This document shows positions 42,889 to 50,689 of a DNA stretch of 60,434 nt, piece after piece. Source of the DNA: Nocardia wallacei (lineage in GTDB: Bacteria > Actinomycetota > Actinomycetes > Mycobacteriales > Mycobacteriaceae); contig NZ_AP023397.1 of the NCBI RefSeq assembly GCF_014466955.1, positions 1 through 60,434 on the forward strand. Direction: 5' to 3'. Within the stretch, counting starts at the first letter, position 1, and each line of letters starts with the position of its first letter. A program made the translations under genes and the position numbers. The notes under the pieces were generated by a model. The model searched no databases, was not told the origin of the DNA, and worked only from the letters and a program-made list of their open reading frames with translations.

Positions 42889-43195
42889 TCCTGACTCTCG
42901 CGGCCGGGTGGCCCCGACCATTTTCTTTGCCCTTCTGGCATGGAGAGTTGGACCGGCAGGAGGCCGCCGGAGTGCAAGCCCTGATCCGGAAAGTTTTTCC
43001 CTGGGAGCGCAGCGACCGTTTTTTGGGAAAAAGTTTTTGGAGCCCGAAGGGCCGGAGCGAAGCGGAGTCAGGGCTTGCGCGGAGGTGGACGCCGGTCAAA
43101 ATCGGAAGGCCAGAAGGGAAAAGAAATAGCTCTTTTCAGTCCGGCCGCCAGGCCGGTTCCTCAGCCGGTCGCCCTTGCGGCGGCCCGATCCCCGA
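42889..43195 (-). repeat. Large two-arm hairpin element, copy 1
   Basis: Outer arms TTTCTTTGCCCTTCTGGC (42922-42939) and GCCAGAAGGGAAAAGAAA (43109-43126; 17/18 pairs). Inner arms TTGGACCGGC with GCCGGTCAA and GCAAGCCCTGA (42974-42984) with TCAGGGCTTGC (43068-43078). A central TTTTTCCC/GGGAAAAA hairpin and GCCCGAAGGGC and GCGAAGC minihairpins lie inside. Conserved outside arms: CAGCCGGTCGCCCTTGCGGC. It precedes the 42882 gene. Confidence 0.85.
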
Positions 43196-43249
43196 AGGGG
43201 TCGCACACCCCGTGCGAGCCTGCGACGTTCGGCCGGAACCGAGCCACCT

Positions 43250-43335
43250 TCAACGCGCATGGGCTGGGCGGTGAGCCTGCGGGAGCTGCGTTTGTCCGGG
43301 AGGGCTCCAAGTCGCGGCAGCTCTGAGTTTTGGGG
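43250..43335 (-). pseudogene. Decayed copy of the 3' end of the 48772 gene
   Basis: GGTGAGCCTGCGGGAGCTGCG and TCCGG-AGGGCT-GTCGCGG-AGCTCTG are shared with 48738-48810, the 3' end and downstream of the 159-aa gene. The reading here would be CRDLEPSR-like in place of YRDTKPYRT and has no stop at the same place. It is a small duplicated remnant beside hairpin element copy 1. Confidence 0.6.
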
Positions 43336-43399
43336 CCATCTTTGGGGAATCTTTCGCCGCCTCTGGTTCGGCGCGGCCCCGTCTGCTTAGGCTGAGTTC

Positions 43400-43684
43400 A
43401 TGGCGTTCACAGAGGATTTCTGGCGCGGGGAATGGTACGGCGGCCAAATGCCGGACGGTAAGGGCGGAATAGGGATCTGGGTCGATGCCGCTTGCCCGGA
43501 TACCGAAACCAATTGCTCACTTCGACCGATGTTCTGTTTTCTCACGAAAAGCAGGCCACTCGGCGTATATCGCGCTGGTCGGGCGGAAGAGTTGTCCGAG
43601 ATCCATAAAACGCACAGCTATCAAGATTGCATGGTGAAATTCTATTCGTGGCTGCACCTGCACCCCGACGAACCTGATTTCTGA
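43400..43684 (+). CDS. Hypothetical protein
   Basis: 94 aa; ATG at 43400 after a GGAG-less leader. Contains WRGEWYGGQMPDGKGGIGIW and YSWLHLHPDEPDF. It is the only plus-strand candidate in the small-gene array; support is moderate. Confidence 0.5.
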   Translation: MAFTEDFWRGEWYGGQMPDGKGGIGIWVDAACPDTETNCSLRPMFCFLTKSRPLGVYRAGRAEELSEIHKTHSYQDCMVKFYSWLHLHPDEPDF

Positions 43685-43703
43685 TCGACGGGTGATCTCG
43701 AAT

Positions 43704-44111
43704 TCACGCACTCGCGGAGAAATCCCAGAGCACCATTTGTGCTCCGGCCGGGGGCATGGCCGGTTCGATCGGGACTTGCTCCTGGAGGTCGTCCAGGTCC
43801 ACCGGCGGGCGGGCGGTGACGATTCCAGCGGCGGCGGCCTCGGCCTGTTCGGCGGCCTCGGCTGCCTCCTTCGCCGCCAGCTGGGCGCTGGATCGGCGGC
43901 CGCACGCGACGGTCCAGCGGCACACGACGGCCGAACCGTACTTTTGCAGGGAGCTGGCGTAGCTGCCGCGTTCCTCCCATTCCTGTTGGTCGCGCTGGAA
44001 CTGGGGCATGTAGTCGCGGGTGCCTCGGCGGCCGCATCGCGCGCACTCATGGCACCAGTAAGTTGGGTCGTACCAGCTGTTTTTACCCTGTCCGGGCCGT
44101 CGGCGGGCCAT
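43704..44111 (-). CDS. Hypothetical protein with zinc-ribbon N-terminus
   Basis: 135 aa from the ATG at 44111. CHECARCGRRG forms a CxxCxxC cluster. Central helix rich in Ala/Glu (AAKEAAEAAEQAEAAAAG). Overlaps the DUF6884-like gene by one base (TGATG). Confidence 0.55.
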   Translation of the reverse strand: MARRRPGQGKNSWYDPTYWCHECARCGRRGTRDYMPQFQRDQQEWEERGSYASSLQKYGSAVVCRWTVACGRRSSAQLAAKEAAEAAEQAEAAAAGIVTARPPVDLDDLQEQVPIEPAMPPAGAQMVLWDFSASA

Positions 44112-44536
44112 CAGCGGGCCTCGCTGTAGATGATGCGGGCAAGGCGGTGCCGGTGTTCGCCGATGCCGCGCGAGCCGAGTAGCGGGGCCTCGGCGTTCGG
44201 CCAGACGGCGCGCACGAGTCGGGTGTACTCAGCTCCGGCGAGAACGATCACGGGCCGGTTCAGTAGTCCGGCGGCGGCGGCCTGGTCGTGCAGCTGCTCG
44301 GCGGTGATGGCGTCGTAGTCCGATAGCCGGGTGTCGTAGGGCTCAACTTCGGTGGTGAGGCTGAGCAGTCCGTGACGGGCGGACAGAATGCGGATGTCGG
44401 CGGCGTCGTCGGCCAGCTGCCACGCGGCGCGCAGGCACATTTGCGCATATGAGCCGACGTACAGGGCGGCGGCCGCGCACGCGGCCGGGGCCTTCTTCGC
44501 GCCGCACGATGCGATTACCAGCGGTGATGTGGTCAT
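44111..44536 (-). CDS. DUF6884-like protein
   Basis: 141 aa from the ATG at 44536 (AAGGGA upstream; an ATG at 44545 is too close). Starts LVIASCGAKKA, then ALYVGSYAQMCLRAA, then ILSARHGLLSL and VEPYDTRLSDYD, the pattern of DUF6884 (cysteine near start, HGL, PYD). Found on actinobacterial mobile elements, role unknown. Confidence 0.72.
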   Translation of the reverse strand: MTTSPLVIASCGAKKAPAACAAAALYVGSYAQMCLRAAWQLADDAADIRILSARHGLLSLTTEVEPYDTRLSDYDAITAEQLHDQAAAAGLLNRPVIVLAGAEYTRLVRAVWPNAEAPLLGSRGIGEHRHRLARIIYSEAR

Positions 44537-44583
44537 GGCGGGCATCCCTTCAGATCCGGCCGGTAGTGGCCGGGGGCGTGGTG

Positions 44584-44608
44584 CCTGGACCGGTTCCGAC
44601 GGTCCAGG
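44584..44608. terminator. Terminator with GGTTCCGAC loop
   Basis: CCTGGACC pairs with GGTCCAGG. Located after the 44626 gene stop. The loop is the GGCTCCAAC family with two changes. Confidence 0.8.
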
Positions 44609-44625
44609 GCGCTGGGCTGGGGTTT

Positions 44626-44847
44626 CTAGCGAGTGAGAATCGCGTGGGCGTGCTCGATGCCTTCGGCAGCGGTGCGGGCTCGGGCCAGCGTGCAGCTGCT
44701 ACGCAGGCGCCAGATTTCCCAATGGGTCGGGCTGCTGATCCGTGACGGCGGAGTGACAAGGATGGTGTGGGTGCCACGGGTGACCGCGTACGCGGTCTGT
44801 CCGCCGAGTAGGGGGTATTCGCGCACGTCAACGGCGTTGGTAGCCAT
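44626..44847 (-). CDS. Hypothetical protein
   Basis: 73 aa, ATG at 44847 with GAGGACAACCACC leader shared with 42596 and 46422. Contains HTILVTPPSRISSPTHWEIW. Not recognised. Confidence 0.55.
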   Translation of the reverse strand: MATNAVDVREYPLLGGQTAYAVTRGTHTILVTPPSRISSPTHWEIWRLRSSCTLARARTAAEGIEHAHAILTR

Positions 44848-44914
44848 GGTGGTTGTCCTCGGTGGATGGGATCTCGGTGGCCTGAGCGCTGGGCCGGAAT
44901 CCGCGGCGGCCTCG

Positions 44915-45033
44915 TCGTAGAGGCGGCGGTAGGGCTGGGTCTGTTCGTGTCGCTGGGCCGCGACGGCAGCGGCGCGGACGCGCCCCAGCGCGGCCGCGCC
45001 AACGCTCGGAATCCGCGGTGGCCGGCGGTTGGC
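44915..45033 (-). repeat. Duplicated leader region, copy 2
   Basis: Matches copy 1 at 41332-41445 through the GGCGGTAGGGCTGGGT and GCGCGGCCGCGCC blocks and CCGCGGTGGCCGGCGG. Again positioned between a terminator and a small gene. Confidence 0.75.
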
Positions 45034-45053
45034 CTACAGTGGATGGGCAAGAC

Positions 45054-45078
45054 CCCGGACGGGCTCCAACCGTCCGGG
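45054..45078. terminator. Terminator with GGCTCCAAC loop
   Basis: CCCGGACG (45054-45061) pairs with CGTCCGGG (45071-45078), then a short T-containing tail. After the stop of the 45098 gene. Confidence 0.85.
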
Positions 45079-45097
45079 TTCTTGCTTTATCCGGTGC

Positions 45098-45334
45098 CTA
45101 TTCCTTGGGGGCCTCGGTCGGCTCGAATTCGCTGACCTCGAATTCGTCCGGCGGGACCGGATCGTATTCGCCTTCGTAGTCGGTGCCCTGGTGCTTGCCC
45201 TTGCCCAGCGCGATCAGGTCGCGCAGCTGGCGGTCACTGTCCTCGGCGTCGGCGTCCCAATCGTCGGGCACGGCAACGATGTAGCTGTCCCAGCGGCGAA
45301 CGTCTCCGGCGGTCTCGACTTTCAGATATTGCAT
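45098..45334 (-). CDS. Small acidic protein
   Basis: 78 aa from the ATG at 45334. Very acidic (DDWDADAEDSDRQLRDL, then YEGEYDPVPPDEFEV). Starts MQYLKVETAGDVRRWDSYIV. Not recognised. Confidence 0.55.
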   Translation of the reverse strand: MQYLKVETAGDVRRWDSYIVAVPDDWDADAEDSDRQLRDLIALGKGKHQGTDYEGEYDPVPPDEFEVSEFEPTEAPKE

Positions 45335-45389
45335 GTCGGGTTCCCTTTCTGTTCTGTGTCCGGCTCGCGGCCGGGGTGGTGGGGTTCGG

Positions 45390-45908
45390 TCAGTCGGCGG
45401 CGCGGGGCAGCGAGTTGGCGGGCCGGGCGATGAGCGATTCCGGCAGCGCGTAGACCGGGTGCGGGGTCGCGGCGGGGAACAGCGGTACCTTGCCGATGAA
45501 CTGATCGGTGTCCAGCGACCAAACCGGCTCCTTGGCACCGAATCCGCGCGTGACGTAGGCGGCCTGGAGGCTCGCGCCGTGCTCGCTCAGTGCGCACGCT
45601 GCGGCGTCGGTGAGCAACACGTGTTCGTGGGCGCTGTCTCCGGGGCCGTCGGCGTCGATATCGACCACCAGGGCGACCGCACGGGTTCCGGTGGTGCCGT
45701 AGGTCAGGGCCTTGGCGTGGAACGGGTCGAAGTAGTCGATTTCGTCGGCGACCCAGATTCGCTCGATCTCGGCCCACCCGTCGCGGGTGTCCTTCATGAG
45801 CAGCAGAACTAGGGCCTGGTCGGGGATGTCCTGGGTGGTGGTGCTCCGCCACAGTCGGGGCAGCGCGGCGACCAGGGCGGGAACGGTTTCGAGGTGGTTG
45901 GTGTACAT
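45390..45908 (-). CDS. DUF4192-like protein
   Basis: 172 aa, ATG at 45908. PALVAALPRLW, then DQALVLLLMKDTRDGW resembles the DUF4192 start 'LVAALPxLLGF'. The rest includes ALVVDIDADGPGDSAHE. Short relative to DUF4192 proteins. Function unknown. Confidence 0.6.
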   Translation of the reverse strand: MYTNHLETVPALVAALPRLWRSTTTQDIPDQALVLLLMKDTRDGWAEIERIWVADEIDYFDPFHAKALTYGTTGTRAVALVVDIDADGPGDSAHEHVLLTDAAACALSEHGASLQAAYVTRGFGAKEPVWSLDTDQFIGKVPLFPAATPHPVYALPESLIARPANSLPRAAD

Positions 45909-45954
45909 GCTGGTAGTCCTTTCGGCGGTTCGGCTGGTGACGGCTCGGCGACGG

Positions 45955-46119
45955 TCAGAACGGCCGGTAGATCGGGCGCGGGTGGGGCTGTATGTGGGTC
46001 GGCCCTAGTCCGAGATCATCGGCGCGCGGGTGCCATTTGAGCAGGTGATCGGCACAGAACAGGTCGCCCGCTGTGGTGGTCGCGCCGCACTCGAAGCATT
46101 CGCGGTTGATCTTGCGCAT
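45955..46119 (-). CDS. Small Cys-rich protein, 54 residues
   Basis: ATG at 46119, TGA at 45955-45957. CFECGATTTAGDLFCADHLL suggests a zinc ribbon (CxxC, then CxxH). Located between its neighbours in the array with a terminator just downstream of the following gene. Not in longer frames. Confidence 0.55.
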   Translation of the reverse strand: MRKINRECFECGATTTAGDLFCADHLLKWHPRADDLGLGPTHIQPHPRPIYRPF

Positions 46120-46174
46120 GGTGGTGTTCTCCGGTCTGTTGGAAGGGGTTCGGTCGGGGTGCTGCTCCCCTGGG

Positions 46175-46203
46175 GCCCTGGACCGGCTCCAACGGTCCAG
46201 GGC
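46175..46203. terminator. Terminator with GGCTCCAAC loop
   Basis: GCCCTGGACC (46175-46184) pairs with GGTCCAGGGC (46194-46203). After the stop of the 46225 gene. Confidence 0.88.
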
Positions 46204-46224
46204 GTTTCGGGGGCTAGCGGTTGG

Positions 46225-46422
46225 TCAGTTGCGAATGTTGATCGGGGCCAGGGCGACGCCGCCGCGCTGGGTGCCGAACATCGCCCAGTGCTTGCCGTCC
46301 CAATCGGGGTAGACCTCGCGCCAGACCTGCACGGTTTCGGGCTCGCGGGTGGTGATGGTCCCGGCGTAGTCGTGACGGCGCTTGGTGTTGTAGTCGGCGC
46401 GGGTGAGGGTCTGCGTGGTCAT
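46225..46422 (-). CDS. Small hypothetical protein
   Basis: 65 aa, ATG at 46422 with AAGGAGGACAACCACA leader. Contains TREPETVQVWREVYPDWDGK. Not recognised. Confidence 0.58.
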   Translation of the reverse strand: MTTQTLTRADYNTKRRHDYAGTITTREPETVQVWREVYPDWDGKHWAMFGTQRGGVALAPINIRN

Positions 46423-46465
46423 TGTGGTTGTCCTCCTTGGGGTTTGGTGTGAACTGGACCGGGCT

Positions 46466-46753
46466 TCATGCGCCAGCGGTAACCGCTGCCTGCTCGTACT
46501 TGTCGGCTGCGGCCATGGCGTCGGCCTCCGTCGTGAAACCGGACTCGTACGCGATGACGGTTCCGATGTTCATTCCGTTTTCGGTGCGGATTCGAGTTAC
46601 CGACATGTCCCACAGGTCGCCGAATCGGGTCACGTCGAACGTGAGCGTGTTCGGAATGCGTCGGTCGCCTCGGGAATACATGTCCCCGGCGGTTCCGACC
46701 ATGTGGAACATGGTCGTGCTCTTGTCGTTGTCGGCGGAATTCGTAACTGGCAC
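46466..46753 (-). CDS. Small hypothetical protein
   Basis: 95 aa from a GTG at 46753 with AGGAG five nt upstream. Contains TLTFDVTRFGDLWDMSVTRI and YESGFTTEADAMAAADKY. It follows element copy 2 with the same leader as the 42882 gene. Confidence 0.55.
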   Translation of the reverse strand: MPVTNSADNDKSTTMFHMVGTAGDMYSRGDRRIPNTLTFDVTRFGDLWDMSVTRIRTENGMNIGTVIAYESGFTTEADAMAAADKYEQAAVTAGA

Positions 46754-47070
46754 TTCGGCTCCTGACTCTCGTGGCCGGGTGGCCCCGACCGTTTTTTTCG
46801 CCTTCTGGCATGGAGAGTTGGACCGGCAGGAGGCCGCCGGAGTGCAAGCCCTGGGCCGGAAAGTTTTCCCTGGGAGCGCAGCGACCGCTTTTTGGGAAAA
46901 GTTTCTGGCGCCGTAGGCCGGAGCGAAGCGGAGCCAGGGCTTGTGCGGAGGTGGACGCCGGTCAAAATCGGAAGGCCAGAAGGGGAAAAGAACCTCTTTT
47001 CAGCCCGGCCGGAGGCCGGTTCCTCAGCCGGTCGCCCTTGCGGCGGCCCGATCCCCGGAGGGGTCGCACT
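46754..47070 (-). repeat. Large two-arm hairpin element, copy 2
   Basis: Near-identical to copy 1. The inner stem is GCAAGCCCTGG (46844-46854) with CCAGGGCTTGT (46934-46944), so the A-T closing pair of copy 1 has become G-C while staying paired. Outer arms and the conserved CAGCCGGTCGCCCTTGCGGC block are retained. It ends at the 46753 start codon. Confidence 0.85.
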
Positions 47071-47185
47071 CTTTGCCGGCCGACCGCAGGGAGGCACGCA
47101 CCGCCCGCGGTGCGCATCTGATCCGGACGGAGCCGGGCGGGGAGGCCTCGGCGGCGGTATGCCGATGCCTCTCCCGCGTGGCGGG

Positions 47186-47584
47186 TTACCGGTCGGGGCC
47201 TGCGGTGATCGTGAACACCGGTTCGCCCGCGTCGCCGGGGCCCAGCTCGATTTCCAGCGTGATCGGCTCCGGTTCGGTTCGGTCGGGCTCGGTGATCCGA
47301 ACGACGGTGAACCGCACGGGCCCGGAGGTCACGCCGCGCCGGATGGCTGCCTGGAGGGCGAGCCGGGCCATGGTCAGCACATCCCACGCGCGGCCGGTCT
47401 CGTCCTGGCAGGCGTCGGTGTGCGGCCAGGAAATCGCGTCGGCCCATGCGTATTGGGCGACGTGGACCGGGTAGCGGAATCCGTATTCGCTGGCCAGTTC
47501 GCTGATGTCGTGCATGAAGCCGTCGGCCAGGGCCTCGGCGCGGGTGTAGGCGTGGATGACTTCGCCGAAAATGTCGTCTGACAT
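47186..47584 (-). CDS. DUF6573-like protein
   Basis: 132 aa, ATG at 47584. DDIFGEVIHAYTRAEALADG, then SELASEYGFRYPVHVAQYAW matches the DUF6573 pattern (IFGEVI, FRYPV, WADA). Often near DNA-processing genes on actinobacterial mobile elements. No catalytic motif evident. Confidence 0.7.
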   Translation of the reverse strand: MSDDIFGEVIHAYTRAEALADGFMHDISELASEYGFRYPVHVAQYAWADAISWPHTDACQDETGRAWDVLTMARLALQAAIRRGVTSGPVRFTVVRITEPDRTEPEPITLEIELGPGDAGEPVFTITAGPDR

Positions 47585-47614
47585 GGGGTTGCTCCGTTTC
47601 TCGCGGGGCGATTC

Positions 47615-47637
47615 CCTGGACCGGCTCCAACGGTCCA
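47615..47637. terminator. Terminator with GGCTCCAAC loop
   Basis: CTGGACC pairs with GGTCCAG. It lies between hairpin element copy 3 and the DUF6573-like gene, so copy 3 may be transcribed as its own terminated RNA. Confidence 0.75.
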
Positions 47638-47651
47638 GAGCCTCACCGGCT

Positions 47652-47960
47652 CTCGCGGCCGGGTGGCCCCGACCGCTTTCTTTGCCCTTCTGGCAAGGGA
47701 GAGTTGGACCGGTATGAGGGGCCCGGAGTGCAACCCGCCGGGCGGGGAAGTTTCCAGGGAGCGCAGCGACCGCAGTAGGGAAAGTTCTTCGTCGGCCGCA
47801 GGCCCAAGCGCAGCGCAGCGGCGGGTTGCGCGGAGGGCACCGCCGGTCAAAATCGGAAGGCCAGAAGGGAAAAGAAGATCCGTTCCTGATCCGGCCCCCT
47901 GGGGCCGGATTCCTCAGCCGGTCGCCCTTGCGGCGGCCCGGCCCCGGCAGGGGCCGCGGT
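47652..47960 (-). repeat. Large two-arm hairpin element, copy 3
   Basis: Outer arms TTTCTTTGCCCTTCTGGC (47677-47694) and GCCAGAAGGGAAAAGAA (47860-47876). Inner stem GCAACCCGCCG (47730-47740) with CGGCGGGTTGC (47819-47829): the sequence differs from copies 1 and 2 at several paired positions on both sides, yet is fully complementary. It lies upstream of a terminator, not directly before a start codon. Confidence 0.85.
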
Positions 47961-48023
47961 GAACGGGCGGGTTCTCCGGTTCGGGGCCCGGCCGGCTACC
48001 GGGCCCCGTCCAGGACTCGCGGG

Positions 48024-48398
48024 TCAGGCCGGGCGCGGTGCTCGGGTGACCTTGGCGGTTTGGGTCGCCAGCTCGACGCCGACGCGGACGCCGCGCATCT
48101 CGAGAGTGGCGCGGGGCTGGCCGTCGCGGTCGGTCCACAGGTCCGCGGTGAGCCGATCGCCGGTGACGGTGACCAGGGTTCCCTTGGTCAGGGTCTCGGC
48201 CACGTGCTCGGCCAGGGCTTTCCAGACCGTGACGCGGATGCTGGTGGTCCGGGCATCGACCCATTCGCCGCTCTCGTCGCGGCGGCGGTCGTTGCAGAGG
48301 ACAGTGAAGCTGGTGACGGAATCTCCGGTCGGGGTGATGCGGAGTTCGGCGGGGTCGGCGGCGAGGTGGCCGGTGATTTCGACGGTGACGGCGCTCAT
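48024..48398 (-). CDS. ssb: Single-stranded DNA-binding protein
   Basis: 124 aa from the ATG at 48398. OB-fold: VTVEITGHLAADPAELRITP, then SVTSFTVLCNDRR, then VTGDRLTADLWTDRDGQ. It lacks the long acidic C-terminal tail of chromosomal SSB, as common in plasmid versions. Probably covers ssDNA during replication or transfer. Confidence 0.85.
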   Translation of the reverse strand: MSAVTVEITGHLAADPAELRITPTGDSVTSFTVLCNDRRRDESGEWVDARTTSIRVTVWKALAEHVAETLTKGTLVTVTGDRLTADLWTDRDGQPRATLEMRGVRVGVELATQTAKVTRAPRPA

Positions 48399-48771
48399 GG
48401 TGGGCTCCCTGATGTTCGGCGGGCTCGGGGCCTGGGCCCTGCTGGATCTCCCGCTTCCGGTGTTGGACGCAGGCGACGCGGCACGGCGGCCGGTGGCGCT
48501 GGCAAGGCTCGGAGCGCACGCGGAGACATGTTTCGGCCTTGCCGGTGACGGCCGGGGGTCGGGCATCGTGGCTCAGTCCAGCTCGGGGCGGGAATCCGGG
48601 CTGGCCAGGGTCCGCGCGGATAGCGGGGTGCGCCGATGAGTGCTCTACCGATGAAATCGCGCTGGTCAGCGCGCCGTCGGCGCGCGGCCGCCGTCCGCAC
48701 GCCGGGCTGTCGGCTGGGACGGAACCGCCTTCAGCGGGCCTCGGCTGGGTGGTGAGCCTGCGGGAGCTGCG
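48399..48771. other. Intergenic region without a convincing gene
   Basis: 373 bp. Contains a GCGCGCC-GTC-GGCGCGC hairpin near 48668 and a segment (48700-48770) duplicated at 43200-43270. No ORF with a ribosome site was seen. Confidence 0.6.
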
Positions 48772-49251
48772 CTAGGTCCGGTAGGGCTTGGTGTCGCGGT
48801 AGCTCTGGCCCTGGTGGTGGTTGGGGCAGATCAGGGGCCCGTCGGCGGTGTGCCATCCATGGCGCGCGAGCCAGGCCGCAACTTCGGCCGGCACCCGGCC
48901 CGCTGCCGAGTCCGCGGCGAACTGGTCGGCGAGCAGCGGCCCGCCTTCGACGCATCGGGCGCATTCGGTATCGGCGACCTGCCGGGGCTGGCAGCGCTGG
49001 CAGTGGAACGCCTCGCGCACGCCGTCCGGTGCGGCCGGGTCGGGGTGCAGCCAGAGCACGCCCATATCGGCGCGCATTCGGGCGTCCTCGGCGGCGCTGG
49101 CGGCCCGGTGTTGGCACGACGGGCAGCGCGCGGCCGCGCGGGTTCGGCGCGGCCGATATCCGGCGGGGGCCCGTTCCTCGACGGGCACCGCCGGGCGCTC
49201 GTCCCACAGCTGAGGCTGTGCCGAATTCGACTCCCGATGGATGGCCGTCAT
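48772..49251 (-). CDS. Hypothetical zinc-ribbon protein
   Basis: 159 aa from the ATG at 49251. Contains CPSCQHRAASAAEDARMRAD, then FHCQRCQPRQVADTECARC, three CxxC knuckles, then ICPNHHQGQSYRDTKPYRT. Zinc-binding; DNA or RNA handling possible. Its 3' end has a decayed copy at 43250-43335. Confidence 0.6.
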   Translation of the reverse strand: MTAIHRESNSAQPQLWDERPAVPVEERAPAGYRPRRTRAAARCPSCQHRAASAAEDARMRADMGVLWLHPDPAAPDGVREAFHCQRCQPRQVADTECARCVEGGPLLADQFAADSAAGRVPAEVAAWLARHGWHTADGPLICPNHHQGQSYRDTKPYRT

Positions 49252-49273
49252 GACCGTGGTCCTCTCGCGGTGT

Positions 49274-50026
49274 TCAGCCCAATTCGGCCAACTCGTCCAG
49301 TCGTTGCAGCGTGGTGTCATCGACGGCGTGAAGCACTTGGAATCGGCCCGGATGGTCAACGGCGTGGCCGAACTCCTGCCACGCTTTCGCGACCGTCTTC
49401 CCGGCCCGCTCCGTAGTCAGGTACAGCACGCCGGATATCGGCTCGCTGTTCGATGCGAGACGGGCGGCGTGGGAGTCCAGAACGGTGCGCAGTTTCCGGC
49501 CTGATTTCGGCGACAACTCGATTTCCATCAGGCCGATGCTGTTATCGGGCAGCCACAGCATCCCGTCGGCGGCGTGGGACTTCGTGTTCAGCGGATGGTC
49601 CGCGGTGAACGCCGGAGTGCGCCAGGTGTCCGCCGCAAGGTGATCGGTCAGGGCAAGCCCTTCGTGCCGCTGCGATACCAGCCATATCGAGAACTCGGCC
49701 AACAGCAGATCGTGAGCCAGCTCGCGCCGCGCCAGCCGGTAGGTTCGTTCGGCGGGCCAGTACACCTTGTGCTGTCGCCCGTGGGTGACGAACGCCGATC
49801 CGATGACGCCGGATTTCTCCAGCTTGATTACGCGGCGTGAAAACCGCCGCTGGTCCAGCTCCTCGCCGCCGAAATGGCTGTAGGCGGCCCTCAGCCCTGC
49901 TGAGGATGCGATACGGACCTCTCGCAGCCATTCGAGCACCTGCACGTCCCGCGCGGTGAGATTCGGATGAGTCCGGCCCTCGGCCCTCTCTGCGGGTTCG
50001 CTATCGCGTTTCGAGATCACTGCCAT
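49274..50026 (-). CDS. Replication-relaxation family protein
   Basis: 250 aa, ATG at 50026. Winged-helix N-terminus (TARDVQVLEWLREVRIASSA, then RFSRRVIKLEKSGVIGSAF) and a nuclease-like C-terminal half (MLWLPDNSIGLMEIELSPKS, with the Glu-x-Glu pattern) as in the Pfam replication-relaxation family, implicated in plasmid replication and DNA relaxation. In the absence of a classical relaxase it is a candidate nickase or oriT-binding protein. Confidence 0.78.
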   Translation of the reverse strand: MAVISKRDSEPAERAEGRTHPNLTARDVQVLEWLREVRIASSAGLRAAYSHFGGEELDQRRFSRRVIKLEKSGVIGSAFVTHGRQHKVYWPAERTYRLARRELAHDLLLAEFSIWLVSQRHEGLALTDHLAADTWRTPAFTADHPLNTKSHAADGMLWLPDNSIGLMEIELSPKSGRKLRTVLDSHAARLASNSEPISGVLYLTTERAGKTVAKAWQEFGHAVDHPGRFQVLHAVDDTTLQRLDELAELG

Positions 50027-50029
50027 GGG

Positions 50030-50689
50030 TCACTGTTCTCGCATCTCGATCGTGACGGCGGACGGCAATCCTGATGCCAGGAAACCCACCGCTCGCGCGG
50101 GTTCATCGTCGTGTCCTCCACCGACCGATATCGTCGTCGCGGCGCGGGAGTCGCGGGCACTCAGCAGCAGTTCGGCCAGCTCGGCGACATCGGTCAGTGA
50201 CTCAAGGATGACCGATTCGGCGATGCCTGTTGAACGGGCGTAGAAGCCAGCGCCACAGGTGGCGCGAAATGCGCGCTCGATCGTCTCTGCTTGCTGGCTG
50301 GTAATCCGGTCTCGTGTGTCGGCGAGCAGTTGCATTCCGGCCCAGAATATCCGAACTTCGATCGAGCTGCCGCCGGGCTCCCCCGGTGCTGGCAAGCGCA
50401 CACCTTGAACCTCCGGAACGTCGCCGTCGGCGCGCTGCTGCGGGCGCGGGGCGACCAATCGGAACTGGTGATTCGAGACAGCGGGACGGAGGCGAATCCG
50501 CGCGGCTTGCGCAAGTGTCACGGCCGATGCGCGGGCGCGGTCAACATCGGAGATCCAGCCACCGTGCAGCGGCGAGAATGGATTATCGGCGTTGGTTAGG
50601 ATCACGACAGAATCCACGCTAGAAACCATCGACGGCGACACGGAAACCGTGTCGATGAACGTCCATGTGCGTGACTCTTGATCGGGCAT
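50030..50689 (-). CDS. Hypothetical protein upstream of the replication-relaxation gene
   Basis: 219 aa from the ATG at 50689. Contains SVDSVVILTNADNPFSPLHG, then RVFWAGMQLLADTRDRITSQ-like segments. No family recognised. Three nt before the replication-relaxation gene, and its upstream side is the 830-bp palindrome region, so both probably share a function there. Confidence 0.58.
   Translation of the reverse strand: MPDQESRTWTFIDTVSVSPSMVSSVDSVVILTNADNPFSPLHGGWISDVDRARASAVTLAQAARIRLRPAVSNHQFRLVAPRPQQRADGDVPEVQGVRLPAPGEPGGSSIEVRIFWAGMQLLADTRDRITSQQAETIERAFRATCGAGFYARSTGIAESVILESLTDVAELAELLLSARDSRAATTISVGGGHDDEPARAVGFLASGLPSAVTIEMREQ

Noticed and set aside
42889..47960. Insertion sequences or MITEs
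   Set aside because: Terminal arms are inverted, but no transposase and no clear target-site duplications were found; covarying internal stems argue for structural function. MITE remains possible.
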